From Planctomycetota bacterium (GTDB lineage: Bacteria > Planctomycetota > UBA1135): a stretch of DNA of 64,000 nt. The notes under the pieces are model-generated. The model did not search any database. It was not told where the DNA came from and was given only the letters and a program-made list of their open reading frames with translations. A program made the translations under genes and the position numbers. The stretch's first letter is position 1. Every line of letters begins with the position of its first letter. The stretch spans positions 1 through 64,000 of the forward strand of contig JAJFFC010000028.1 of assembly GCA_021776795.1 (NCBI GenBank), in the 5' to 3' direction. Below, piece by piece: positions 17,392-25,632 of the stretch.

Positions 17392-18543
17392 ATGATCACT
17401 CCACACGGTGGAACCCTGGTTAACCGCTTGGTCGAAGGCGACGCGCGCGAAGCGCTCCTCGCCAAGGCAGCGGGCCTCCCCAAAGTCACCCTCAACTCGC
17501 GTGAGGCCTCCGATTTGGAGATGATCGCAGTTGGCGCCATGAGCCCGCTTGAGGGCTTCATGAACGAAGCCGATTATCAAGGCGTCGTCGACCACATGCA
17601 CTTGGCGAGCGGTGTCGCTTGGCCTCTGCCGGTTGTCCTCAGCCCTAAGGCTGGCGAAAACGTCAGCGCTGGCGATGAAGTCGCCCTGGTCGCGGAAGAT
17701 GGCGCCGTCTACGGCACCATGACGGTCGACAGCGTCTACACACCAGACAAGAAGAAGGAGCTCGAGAAGTGCTACCTCGGCGACGAAGAGCACCCAGCTT
17801 GGGGCTACCTCGCCTCGATTGGTGACACTTACATCGGCGGCACCATTCAGGTCGCCAACTTGCCTGTTTACGGCAAGCACAACGAGTACCGCATGACCCC
17901 GGCCGATACCCGCGCCGCCTTCGCTGAGAAGGGATGGAACACCATCGTGGCCTTCCAGACTCGTAACCCAATCCACCGCGCTCACGAGTACCTGACCAAG
18001 GTCGCTTTGGAGCAAACCGATGGTCTCTTGGTGCACCCGCTGGTCGGCGACACCAAGGCCGATGACATCCCTTCCGATGTTCGCATGGAGTGCTACAAGG
18101 TTCTGCTGAACAAGTACTACCCACTCGAGCGCAGCATGCTCGCCGTGTACCCCCAGGCCATGCGCTACGGCGGTCCTCGCGAAGCCATCCTGCACGCACT
18201 TTGCCGTCAGAACTACGGCTGCACGCACATCATCATCGGTCGTGACCACGCCGGTGTTGGTTCCTACTACGGCACCTTCGATGCGCAGCAAATCTTTGAT
18301 CAGTTCGCCGAGGGCGAAATCCTGATCAACACCCTTCTGTTCGAGCATGCGTTCTACTGCAAGCTCACTGGCGGCATGGCCTCGACCAAGTCGAGCCCAG
18401 CTTCCAACGAAGATAAGATCTTCCTGTCCGGCACCAAGGTGCGCGAAATGCTCGTCAACGGCGAACGTCCGCCTGCCGAGTTCTCCCGCCCAGAAGTCGC
18501 CGACATCTTGATTTCCGCCTACGCCCAACCGGCCAAGGCTTAA
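17392..18543 (+). CDS. sat: Sulfate adenylyltransferase (ATP sulfurylase, homomeric type)
   Basis: Makes adenosine 5'-phosphosulfate from sulfate and ATP in the cytoplasm. 383 aa, the normal length of the single-subunit Sat type. The ATP-binding motif QTRNPIHRAHE is at 189-199, and GRDHAGVG near 283 is the second conserved nucleotide-binding block; both are intact. No Shine-Dalgarno precedes the ATG; TAGATA lies 5 bases upstream. It is followed by a cytoplasmic AP-superfamily gene and apsK, so the product APS is probably converted to PAPS. No APS or PAPS reductase or sulfite reductase is in the window. Confidence 0.94.
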   Translation: MITPHGGTLVNRLVEGDAREALLAKAAGLPKVTLNSREASDLEMIAVGAMSPLEGFMNEADYQGVVDHMHLASGVAWPLPVVLSPKAGENVSAGDEVALVAEDGAVYGTMTVDSVYTPDKKKELEKCYLGDEEHPAWGYLASIGDTYIGGTIQVANLPVYGKHNEYRMTPADTRAAFAEKGWNTIVAFQTRNPIHRAHEYLTKVALEQTDGLLVHPLVGDTKADDIPSDVRMECYKVLLNKYYPLERSMLAVYPQAMRYGGPREAILHALCRQNYGCTHIIIGRDHAGVGSYYGTFDAQQIFDQFAEGEILINTLLFEHAFYCKLTGGMASTKSSPASNEDKIFLSGTKVREMLVNGERPPAEFSRPEVADILISAYAQPAKA

Positions 18544-18564
18544 TCCCAAGACCTGTTTAGAGTA

Positions 18565-19479
18565 ATGTTCGGCATCTTCGGTAAGAAGCGCGAGAACAAC
18601 CACCTGTTCATCATCACCCTCGACTCGTGCCGCTTTGATTCGTTCATGGCGGCCGAGCCAGAGAACATCGCCAAGTTGTGTGGTGGTTTGCACAACGTGG
18701 AAAAGCGATTCTCCTACGCCGGTTGGACGGCTCCTTCTCACTACAACCTCTTGACCGGCCTCGTGCCGCACTCGAGCCCGACTGAGGTCTACGCTTCCGA
18801 GTACTACAAAGAGGACCTGTATAAGTTCAAGGATCGTTTGGGCGTGGAAGATGCTGGCTTCGAAGCCATGATTCCACACCTGTGGCTTCCGGCCTACATG
18901 AAGAAGAAGGGTTACGAAACCCACGCTTTGGTGTCTTTGCCGGTGTTGAACCCGGCGACCGGCATCAACCGTGACTTCGACACCTTTAAGCTCATGCCGA
19001 AGCACAACGACATGCTCGCGATGCTCGATGACATGGAAGCGCACAAGTCGCGCGAATCCAAAGGTCTGAAGGGCAACGTGCCGCAGTTCTACTTGATGAA
19101 CGTTGGCGAGACCCACTACCCCTACGGTCTCCCAGACGAAGACAAGAACGACCTGCCACACATCTCTGGCGTCAACGGCATCTTCCGTAAGCTCGACAAG
19201 CAAATCGACGATGAAGGTGTGCTTGTGTCCGATCAGGAGTCTGGCGACTTCATGGACATCGACATGATCGAGAAGTGCCGCGAACGCCAGATCAACACGG
19301 TGAAGTACCTCGACCAAGTGGTCTTCCCGCGTTTCTACGACATGCTTCCGAAGGATAGCTGGGTCATCGTTACCGCTGACCACGGCGAACTCTTCGGTGA
19401 GGCCGGCTACTTTGGCCACGGCCCCATCATGCACGAAAAATGCTTCGAGGTTCCTTTCCTCGAAGGCAAGCTCAAGTAA
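18565..19479 (+). CDS. Cytoplasmic AP-superfamily (sulfatase-fold) hydrolase with Thr in place of the formylglycine Cys
   Basis: 304 aa, no signal peptide and no transmembrane helix, so probably cytoplasmic. Metal ligands: Asp20 in ITLDSCRFDSF, DHGE at about 272-275, and HGPIMH near 286-291. The nucleophile block is GWTAPSHYNLLTG: compared with the sulfatase signature C/S-x-P-S-R, the Cys is Thr55 and the Arg is His59. It therefore cannot be matured to formylglycine and should use Thr directly, as phosphodiesterases and phosphoethanolamine/phosphoglycerol transferases of this superfamily do. Its place between sat and apsK (21 and 27 bases) suggests it acts on APS, PAPS, a related nucleotide or the sulfated product. 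Substrate unknown. Confidence 0.65.
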   Translation: MFGIFGKKRENNHLFIITLDSCRFDSFMAAEPENIAKLCGGLHNVEKRFSYAGWTAPSHYNLLTGLVPHSSPTEVYASEYYKEDLYKFKDRLGVEDAGFEAMIPHLWLPAYMKKKGYETHALVSLPVLNPATGINRDFDTFKLMPKHNDMLAMLDDMEAHKSRESKGLKGNVPQFYLMNVGETHYPYGLPDEDKNDLPHISGVNGIFRKLDKQIDDEGVLVSDQESGDFMDIDMIEKCRERQINTVKYLDQVVFPRFYDMLPKDSWVIVTADHGELFGEAGYFGHGPIMHEKCFEVPFLEGKLK

Positions 19480-19506
19480 TCCCCCAGCTACCCAAACAAC
19501 ATCACC

Positions 19507-20061
19507 ATGACCGATCACAAAGGTTTTGTCCTCTGGTTCACCGGCCTCTCTGGTTCCGGCAAGTCCACCCTGTCCCGCATGATTGAGGGCGAGCTGCGCA
19601 AGCGTGGCTGCAAGGTGGAAGTTCTTGACGGCGACGAAGTTCGCGAGAATCTCTCCAAAGGTCTCGGCTTCTCCAAGGAGGACCGTGACACCAACGTTCG
19701 TCGTATTGGCTATGTCGCCAAATTGCTCAGCCGCAATGGTGCAGTGGCAATCACGGCCGCGATTTCGCCCTACAAGGACGTCCGTGACCAGTGCCGCGCG
19801 ATGAACCGCAACTTCGTCGAAGTCTACGCCGAGTGCTCTATCGAAGAGCTCACGCGCCGCGACGTGAAAGGCCTTTATGAGAAGGCGCTTTCCGGCGAGA
19901 TTAAGAACTTCACTGGTATTTCCGACCCCTACGAGGCCCCGGAAAGCCCAGAAGTCACGATCAACTCCGAGAGTCAGTCCGAAGAAGAGTCGCTCAAGGC
20001 GATTATGGACTATCTCGAGGGTCAAGGCTACGTGCCTGCTGGCGCCGCCGCTCAGGCCTAG
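19507..20061 (+). CDS. cysC: Adenylylsulfate kinase
   Basis: Phosphorylates APS to PAPS with ATP. 184 aa. P-loop GLSGSGKST (13-21), DGDEVR (about 39-44) and [12 protein letters not shown] (about 57-68) are the diagnostic ApsK blocks, and AISPYKDVR holds the conserved serine. The protein is complete and stand-alone, not fused to Sat. The C-terminus extends beyond the usual end and contains [11 protein letters not shown], echoing the xxGY ends of neighbouring small proteins. The usual purpose of PAPS is either reductive sulfur assimilation or sulfotransfer; neither a reductase nor a sulfotransferase is visible here. A strong hairpin follows. Confidence 0.94.
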   Translation: MTDHKGFVLWFTGLSGSGKSTLSRMIEGELRKRGCKVEVLDGDEVRENLSKGLGFSKEDRDTNVRRIGYVAKLLSRNGAVAITAAISPYKDVRDQCRAMNRNFVEVYAECSIEELTRRDVKGLYEKALSGEIKNFTGISDPYEAPESPEVTINSESQSEEESLKAIMDYLEGQGYVPAGAAAQA

Positions 20062-20073
20062 TGCTGCCATCTC

Positions 20074-20117
20074 AGCGAGGTACAGGGCGCTAACGCTTCC
20101 CTGTACCTCGCTGCTTT
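20074..20117 (+). terminator. Strong hairpin terminator after apsK
   Basis: AGCGAGGTACAGGG (20074-20087) pairs perfectly over 14 bp with CCCTGTACCTCGCT (20099-20112), with an 11-base loop, followed by GCTTTCC. The U-tract is short, so it may be a partial or processing hairpin. Confidence 0.7.
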
Positions 20118-20136
20118 CCTATCATTTCGCCGTGCC

Positions 20137-22305
20137 ATGAAGCGCACCCGCCGTCCGCTACTCCCACTGGCCGTCCTCATTGCTTGGTTGGCCGCCCCCG
20201 ATCCAGCCATGGCCTATATTGGCCCTGGTGCGGGTTTTGCCTTCTTGAGTGGTGGACTGGTCCTTCTAGGTTCCGTCTTCATCGCCCTTGGCGTCATGCT
20301 CATCTTCCCTTTGAAGATGGCATTGCGCTTTCTCACTGGCGCTGGCCGCGTCAAAGGAGAGACCAAGCGTCTGATCATCGTCGGCTTCGATGGCATGGAT
20401 CCGCGCCTGGCTCAGCGCTTTATGGACGAAGGGCGTATGCCCAATATGGCGAAGATTGCCGAGCAGGGTAGCTTCCGTCCGCTGTCTTCGAGTTACCCGA
20501 GCATGTCCCCGGTGGCTTGGTCGAGTTTCTCGACTGGCGTCGATGCCTCGCGCCACAACATTTTTGACTTCATCACGCGCGACCCCTGCACCTACTTGCC
20601 GGTGTTGTCGAGTACGGAAATCACGCAGGGCGAGAAGGCGCTGCTGAAGATTGGCAAGAAGGAGTTCTTCAAGCGGCCGACTTCAGGCATTCGTTTGCTG
20701 CGCAAGGGCACACCTTGGTGGAAGACGCTTGGCGACAAGAAGATCTTCTCCAACATCATTCGCGTGCCCATCACCTTCCCGCCGGAGAAATTCCACGGCG
20801 TGGGTTTGAGCGGCATGTGCGTACCTGACCTCAAGGGTACCCAGGGTAGTTTCACCTTCTGGACCAGCGATACCGCCTTGACCGGCCCCGATGCCGGCGG
20901 CGATGTGCTGTTGGTGGGGCGCAGCGGCGACACCTTCCGTTGCCCGATTACCGGTCCTCCAGATCCGTCGCAATCTACGGTCACGCCCATGCGCATCCCG
21001 ATGCGCGTCGATGTGCTCGAAGAAAGCAAGCGCTTGCGTTTGACCATTGGCGGTAAGGGTGACCAGCAGGTGGTCGAGCTTGGTGTCAAGGATTATTCCG
21101 AGTGGATTACTCTCGAGTTCAAGGCGGCAAAGGGCAAAGCCAAAGTCACTGGCTTGGCGCGCTTCTATTGCATGGGCACCGACCCGGAGTTTGGCCTCTA
21201 CATGACGCCGATCCAGATCGACCCGTCCAACCCGGCCATGCCGATTTCACACCCTACGGTGTATTCGATCTACCTCGCCAAAAAGCTCGGCCCTTTTGCC
21301 ACGCTTGGCTTGGCCGAAGACACTTGGGCGCTGAATGAGCGCGTAATTGACGAAGAAGCGTTCTGGAAGCAGTCGCTCAACATCTGGGAAGAGCGTCGTC
21401 TACAACTCTTCGACGCCCTCGAAACCACGCCCCAGGGTTCCGTGGTCTGCGTGTTTGACGGCACCGACCGCGTTTCGCACATGTTCCACCGCTACCTCGA
21501 GCCGGATCACCCGGCCAACGAAGGCAAGGACATGGAGTGGGGCAAAGACAAGATCGGAGAGATCTACAACACCGCCGATAACCTGATTGGTGAGCTGCAG
21601 CAGAAGATTAATCCTAAGCGCGATCGCTTGGTCATCATCTCTGACCACGGCTTCTGTCAGTTCAAGCGCGGCGTCAATCTCAATGCTTGGCTGCGCGACG
21701 AAGGCTTCTTGGTTCTCAAGTCCGATGCGCCACTCGATGAGGAAAGCGGCAAGCAACTGTCGCGCGATTGGCTGCAAGATGTCGATTGGTCTAAGACCAA
21801 GGCGTTCTCCTTGGGCTTGACGGGCATTTTCATCAACCGTAAAGCGCGCGAGCGCGACGGCATTGTCGAAGAGGGCGATGACTTGGCGGCCGTCAAAGCC
21901 GACATCGCTGGCAAGCTCTCGAAACTGGTCGATCCAAAGTCTGGCGAAGAGATTTTCCGCGAAGTCTTCGACGCCGAAAAGGTCTTCACCGGTCCCTATG
22001 TGTTCCAGGCTCCTGACTTGTTCATGGGCTATAAACGCGGCTACCGCAACTCGTGGGACTGCGCCACTGGCTCGTGCCCCGTCGAGGTGTTCTCGGATAA
22101 CACCAAGTCGTGGTCTGGCGACCACTGCATTGACCCGCGCGAAGTGCCTGGCGTCTTCTTCAGTGACCGCAAGATCAACACCGATACCCCAGACCTCATG
22201 GACCTCGGCCCAACCGCCCTGGACATGTTTGGCGTAAAGATTCCGAAGTACATGCAAGGCAAGCCGCTGTTTGGCCCTGCCGCTACTCAGGAGACCAAAG
22301 CATGA
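20137..22305 (+). CDS. AP-superfamily phosphodiesterase/nucleotide pyrophosphatase-like protein 2 (membrane anchored)
   Basis: 722 aa. A signal-like N-terminus (1-26) and a second hydrophobic segment (about 30-62, AYIGPGAGFAFLSGG onward) anchor it in the inner membrane, with the catalytic domain following. Metal Asp85 is in GFDGMDPR. The nucleophile block is SMSPVAWSSFSTG (about 122-134), with Ser124 as expected nucleophile. SDHGFCQFKRG (about 505) and SGDHCIDPREVPG (near 660) complete the metal site. It differs from paralogue 1 in having its helices before the catalytic domain. A TATCAT hexamer lies 11 bases before the ATG. The next paralogue starts in its stop codon (ATGA). Confidence 0.8.
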   Translation: MKRTRRPLLPLAVLIAWLAAPDPAMAYIGPGAGFAFLSGGLVLLGSVFIALGVMLIFPLKMALRFLTGAGRVKGETKRLIIVGFDGMDPRLAQRFMDEGRMPNMAKIAEQGSFRPLSSSYPSMSPVAWSSFSTGVDASRHNIFDFITRDPCTYLPVLSSTEITQGEKALLKIGKKEFFKRPTSGIRLLRKGTPWWKTLGDKKIFSNIIRVPITFPPEKFHGVGLSGMCVPDLKGTQGSFTFWTSDTALTGPDAGGDVLLVGRSGDTFRCPITGPPDPSQSTVTPMRIPMRVDVLEESKRLRLTIGGKGDQQVVELGVKDYSEWITLEFKAAKGKAKVTGLARFYCMGTDPEFGLYMTPIQIDPSNPAMPISHPTVYSIYLAKKLGPFATLGLAEDTWALNERVIDEEAFWKQSLNIWEERRLQLFDALETTPQGSVVCVFDGTDRVSHMFHRYLEPDHPANEGKDMEWGKDKIGEIYNTADNLIGELQQKINPKRDRLVIISDHGFCQFKRGVNLNAWLRDEGFLVLKSDAPLDEESGKQLSRDWLQDVDWSKTKAFSLGLTGIFINRKARERDGIVEEGDDLAAVKADIAGKLSKLVDPKSGEEIFREVFDAEKVFTGPYVFQAPDLFMGYKRGYRNSWDCATGSCPVEVFSDNTKSWSGDHCIDPREVPGVFFSDRKINTDTPDLMDLGPTALDMFGVKIPKYMQGKPLFGPAATQETKA

Positions 22306-24452
22306 AGCTCCGCTCTACCTGTTTTGCTACTGCTGCGGTTCTGCTTAGCCTCGGCGTAACCTTCTCCTGTGGCTCGAAGCCAACATCTGAGAAGCGTGTG
22401 ATTGCCTTCGGCATCGATGGCTTGGATCCGGAAATGCTGCAACAGCGCATGGATCGCGGCCTTATGCCCAACTTCCAGCGCCTGATTGAAGGTCGCAAGG
22501 CAACCTTCCAGTCATTGCAAACGTCCTGGCCTCCGCAATCGCCAGTGGCTTGGTCGAACTTCATCACCGGCACCAACCCCGGCAAGCACGGCCTTTATGA
22601 CTTCATCCATCTCGACAATAAGAGTTATGGCGTGAAGTCTTCGATGAGTGATGCCGAACCCGTGACCATGGATATCACGCTGTTCGGTTACGACATCCCC
22701 TTGACCGGGGGTGCGGTGACTTCCACGCGCGAATTTCCGGCTTTCTGGGAAACCATGCACGATGCCGGCGTTCCGGTCTATGTGCACCGCATGCCGGCAA
22801 GCTATCCCTTGATTGAAACTGGCGCCACGGTCTACCCCGACATGGGCACCAGCGACTTGTTGGGTGCTGCTGCAGGGGTTTCCTATCTCTGGACCAACGA
22901 CGCCGCGAAGGACGCCGCGGTCAGCGACAGCTCGCGTCTGGAAAAGGTCAAGGTCAACCAGCGCAATGAAGCGCTGTGGAAAGTGGAAACCCGCCTCTAT
23001 GGCCCGGCCGATACGGCGATCAATGTCGATGATCTCCGTGAGGAGCAACGTGCGGCTTTAGCGGCGGTACCGCCAAACAATGCCGAGGCCAACCGCCTCG
23101 CCGGCCAGATTGAGCGCGAGCAGGAAGTGATTACGCAAATCACTTTGTTTGTCGACCGCTCTGGTGAGCGCCCGCAACTTGCCGTCGACATCGAAGGCCA
23201 ATACGCCACCGCCGAATTGGGTGAGTGGAGCAACTGGGTCAAGGTCGAGTTTGGCGTGCTTGGTGGGCTCATGCCGATTAGCGGCTACACCCGTTTCCGC
23301 TTTATCTCGGAAGCTCCCTTCGAGGTCTACGCGCTGCCGGTGCAGTTTGATCCGTGGGCACCCGTCGCGCCGATCTCGATGCCCGAAAGCGCTGCCGCCG
23401 ATTTGGCCGACGCCATCGGCCCGTACATCGTGCAAGGCTTCCCGGATGCCTACAAGTCGTATAAGAATGGCTTGCTCGATACCCCGGGCTTCGTCAACGA
23501 ATCCGACATGGTCTTCGATGAGCGCATGCAAATGCTCGACTTCGGCATGGACCAGCTCGAAGAAACCGGTGGGCTTCTGTTCTTCTACACCGGTTCGCTA
23601 GACCTGCGCTGCCACATGCTGTGGCACACCTCCGATGACCAGCATCCTCACCAAGAGGAGCCGGGAATGTACGACGGTCGCCCCTTCGATGAGCAAATCG
23701 ACCGCGTGTACGAACAGGTCGACGGCATGCTCGGTCACCTGTTGGCGCGCGTCGAACGGATGGAAGCCGACGGTGGGGGACCAGTCGAATTGCTGATTCT
23801 TTCCGACCATGGCTTTGCGCCTTTCCGTCGCAAGATGCACGTCAACGATTGGCTGCTGCAAGAGGGCTACTTGGTGCTCAAAGACGGCGAGACCAGCGCA
23901 CCAACTTTGAGTCTAGAACTCGACGAGCACGGCGAGCCGATTCCCGGGTCCGGCAAAGTGGATTGGAGCAAGACTCGCGCCTTCTCGGTGGGCTTCAACG
24001 GCATCATCCTCAACCGCGTCGATCGCAACGCCGAAGGCATTGTGACCAAGGAGCAAGCCACGCCGCTGCTCGCAGAAATGACCGAAAAATTGCTCGCCCT
24101 GCAAGATGGTGGCGAGCCTGTGTTGACCACCGTGCTGCCGGCCTCGGAAGTGTTCCACGGCCCAGCCGTCGGCAATGCCCCGGATCTCCAGCTCGGCTTC
24201 AACGTCGGCTTCGGATGTTCCGATGAAAGTGCTGGTGGCTCGGTCACCGGCGAAACCGAATTCCTCGTCGATAACGATTCTCGCTGGTCTGGCAGCCATC
24301 TCATGGACCCCGAGCTCGTACGCGGTACGCTAGTGGTCCGTTCTGGAGCCAGCCTGTCCAAGGACCCGGCCCTGGAAGACCTCACCGCCACGCTGTACTC
24401 GCTTTTTGGTGTGACCGCACCAGAAGGCATCGACGGCAAGCCCCTCTTTTAG
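22302..24452 (+). CDS. AP-superfamily phosphodiesterase/nucleotide pyrophosphatase-like protein 3 (putative lipoprotein)
   Basis: 716 aa, overlapping gene 2 by 4 bases. The N-terminus is a signal peptide ending TFSC-G at Cys23, a weak lipobox, so it may be lipid-anchored. Metal Asp39 is in GIDGLDPE, and the nucleophile block PPQSPVAWSNFITG (77-90) has Ser80. SDHGFAPFRRK (near 500) and SRWSGSHLMDPE near the C-terminus complete the site; SGSH replaces the SGDH of the two paralogues, so a usual metal-ligand Asp is absent at that point. The two neighbouring paralogues in one operon probably act on the same or successive substrates in the periplasm. Confidence 0.76.
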   Translation: MKLRSTCFATAAVLLSLGVTFSCGSKPTSEKRVIAFGIDGLDPEMLQQRMDRGLMPNFQRLIEGRKATFQSLQTSWPPQSPVAWSNFITGTNPGKHGLYDFIHLDNKSYGVKSSMSDAEPVTMDITLFGYDIPLTGGAVTSTREFPAFWETMHDAGVPVYVHRMPASYPLIETGATVYPDMGTSDLLGAAAGVSYLWTNDAAKDAAVSDSSRLEKVKVNQRNEALWKVETRLYGPADTAINVDDLREEQRAALAAVPPNNAEANRLAGQIEREQEVITQITLFVDRSGERPQLAVDIEGQYATAELGEWSNWVKVEFGVLGGLMPISGYTRFRFISEAPFEVYALPVQFDPWAPVAPISMPESAAADLADAIGPYIVQGFPDAYKSYKNGLLDTPGFVNESDMVFDERMQMLDFGMDQLEETGGLLFFYTGSLDLRCHMLWHTSDDQHPHQEEPGMYDGRPFDEQIDRVYEQVDGMLGHLLARVERMEADGGGPVELLILSDHGFAPFRRKMHVNDWLLQEGYLVLKDGETSAPTLSLELDEHGEPIPGSGKVDWSKTRAFSVGFNGIILNRVDRNAEGIVTKEQATPLLAEMTEKLLALQDGGEPVLTTVLPASEVFHGPAVGNAPDLQLGFNVGFGCSDESAGGSVTGETEFLVDNDSRWSGSHLMDPELVRGTLVVRSGASLSKDPALEDLTATLYSLFGVTAPEGIDGKPLF

Positions 24453-24473
24453 ACACTCAAACCCAAGATTCAC

Positions 24474-24671
24474 ATGTTTGGAGGCCCCAAAGTCAAACTC
24501 AACAAGGACATTCTCGAGCGCTGTAAGAAATGCGCCGAGGTGGCTGGTTACAGCTCGGTCGAAGAGTTCGTCGAGCACATCCTCGAGAAGGAGCTGAAGA
24601 CCATCGAAGGCGCTGGCACCTCTGACGAGGCCATTACCGAGAGCCTTCGCGGCCTCGGCTACATCAGCTAG
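24474..24671 (+). CDS. Small helical protein with C-terminal LGY motif (RHH-like)
   Basis: 65 aa. A short strand (KVKLNKDILERC) is followed by helices (YSSVEEFVEHILEKEL), then a charged linker and the end LRGLGYIS. This is the same plan as the 80-aa protein at 17115, whose middle reads FSSPTDFIVFVLRDLV. It follows AP protein 3 by 21 bases and precedes the membrane protein gene by 35 bases, so it is in the same operon. Regulator or interaction adaptor; not provable from sequence. Confidence 0.55.
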   Translation: MFGGPKVKLNKDILERCKKCAEVAGYSSVEEFVEHILEKELKTIEGAGTSDEAITESLRGLGYIS

Positions 24672-24706
24672 TCCTTTCTCGTCCCGCCAAACCCGAGCCT
24701 GCAATC

Positions 24707-25600
24707 ATGCGTGCCCGCCTTACCGTCATTGGTATTTGCGCCGTCCTCGTCGGACTGGCGTGGTTTGTGCCTGCCGTCCTCAATGGCCTGTTCAATGGCA
24801 TTGATATGGCCTTTGGCTGGGCGGGCCCCTTCGCTGTGGTCACACTCGTTTCGGGAGTCACCGGCGCGCTGTTCATCATGGCTTTCCCGCATGTGTCTTC
24901 GCAGCAGGGCATCGTCGCGGTCAAGGACAAGATCAAGGTCAACCTGTTGGGCATTCGCCTATTCCAGGACAACCTCAAGAACGTCCTCAAATCCATCGCT
25001 GGCATGTTCACCTGGAACTTCGTGTATCTAGGCCTGAACATCCTGCCCATGATTGTGTTGGCGGCCCCCTTCATGGTGGTGTGGTTCCAACTCAATGCGC
25101 TCTACGCCTATGAGCCACTGAAGGCTGGCCAAGAGCAAATGGTGGTGGTCGAGCTTGCCGATGGCGTCAGCCCAGCTTCGGTCCAAGTCGATATTCCCGA
25201 GGGCATCGCCCTCAAGCAAAAAGTCAATCTGCCGGTTTCCGATAACAATCGGATTCTCCTCCGCCTCACTCCAGAGGCCGATGGCAGCTTGCCGTTGGTT
25301 TTGACCCACAATGGTGTGGAAGTGACCAAGACCATCGAGGTCGGGACCGACCCGCGGCGCCTAGCCCGCTTGCGCACTTCCGAGCCCCTTGCCCGCTTTG
25401 CGGCTGCGCAAGATCCCATCGTCAAATTCGCCGATCCGCCACTCCCGAGTGACTCCTTCCTCAAGGCCGTCACCGTGGATTATGGCCCGAAACCCCTGTG
25501 GTTCATGGACGGCGGCGAGATTTCCATCATGATTTGGTTCGTGGTGGTCTCGATGGCGGTTGGCTTTGGCTTGAAGGGCGTCTTTGGCGTGGTGATTTAA
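24707..25600 (+). CDS. Uncharacterised multi-pass membrane protein with periplasmic beta domain
   Basis: 297 aa. Hydrophobic segments: about 5-30, 36-62, 105-132 and a C-terminal one (about 270-297). Between the second and third is a basic amphipathic segment (KDKIKVNLLGIRLFQDNL) that should lie in the cytoplasm. Between the third and fourth is a ~140-residue beta-rich soluble domain without catalytic motif. The helix-cytoplasmic helix-helix order loosely recalls YidC/EMC3-type insertases, but I see no conserved residue supporting that. It closes the AP-protein operon and is probably a partner of those enzymes. I do not recognise the family. Confidence 0.5.
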   Translation: MRARLTVIGICAVLVGLAWFVPAVLNGLFNGIDMAFGWAGPFAVVTLVSGVTGALFIMAFPHVSSQQGIVAVKDKIKVNLLGIRLFQDNLKNVLKSIAGMFTWNFVYLGLNILPMIVLAAPFMVVWFQLNALYAYEPLKAGQEQMVVVELADGVSPASVQVDIPEGIALKQKVNLPVSDNNRILLRLTPEADGSLPLVLTHNGVEVTKTIEVGTDPRRLARLRTSEPLARFAAAQDPIVKFADPPLPSDSFLKAVTVDYGPKPLWFMDGGEISIMIWFVVVSMAVGFGLKGVFGVVI

Positions 25601-25620
25601 GCTCGCCAAGGCGGTGCTGC

Positions 25621-25626
25621 TAGGAT
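25621..25626 (+). promoter_or_regulatory. -10 hexamer of the symporter-lon operon, leaderless arrangement
   Basis: TAGGAT is followed by GCACCG and the ATG at 25633; no Shine-Dalgarno is possible. Confidence 0.45.
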
Positions 25627-25632
25627 GCACCG

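Noticed and set aside
18565-19479. Annotation as a formylglycine-dependent sulfatase
   Set aside because: The signature Cys/Ser and Arg are replaced by Thr and His, so the modification cannot occur.
17335-20070. 911-codon open frame on the minus strand across sat, the AP gene and apsK
   Set aside because: All three plus-strand genes are clear enzymes with intact motifs; the antisense frame has no recognisable domain and is a by-product of high GC codon bias.
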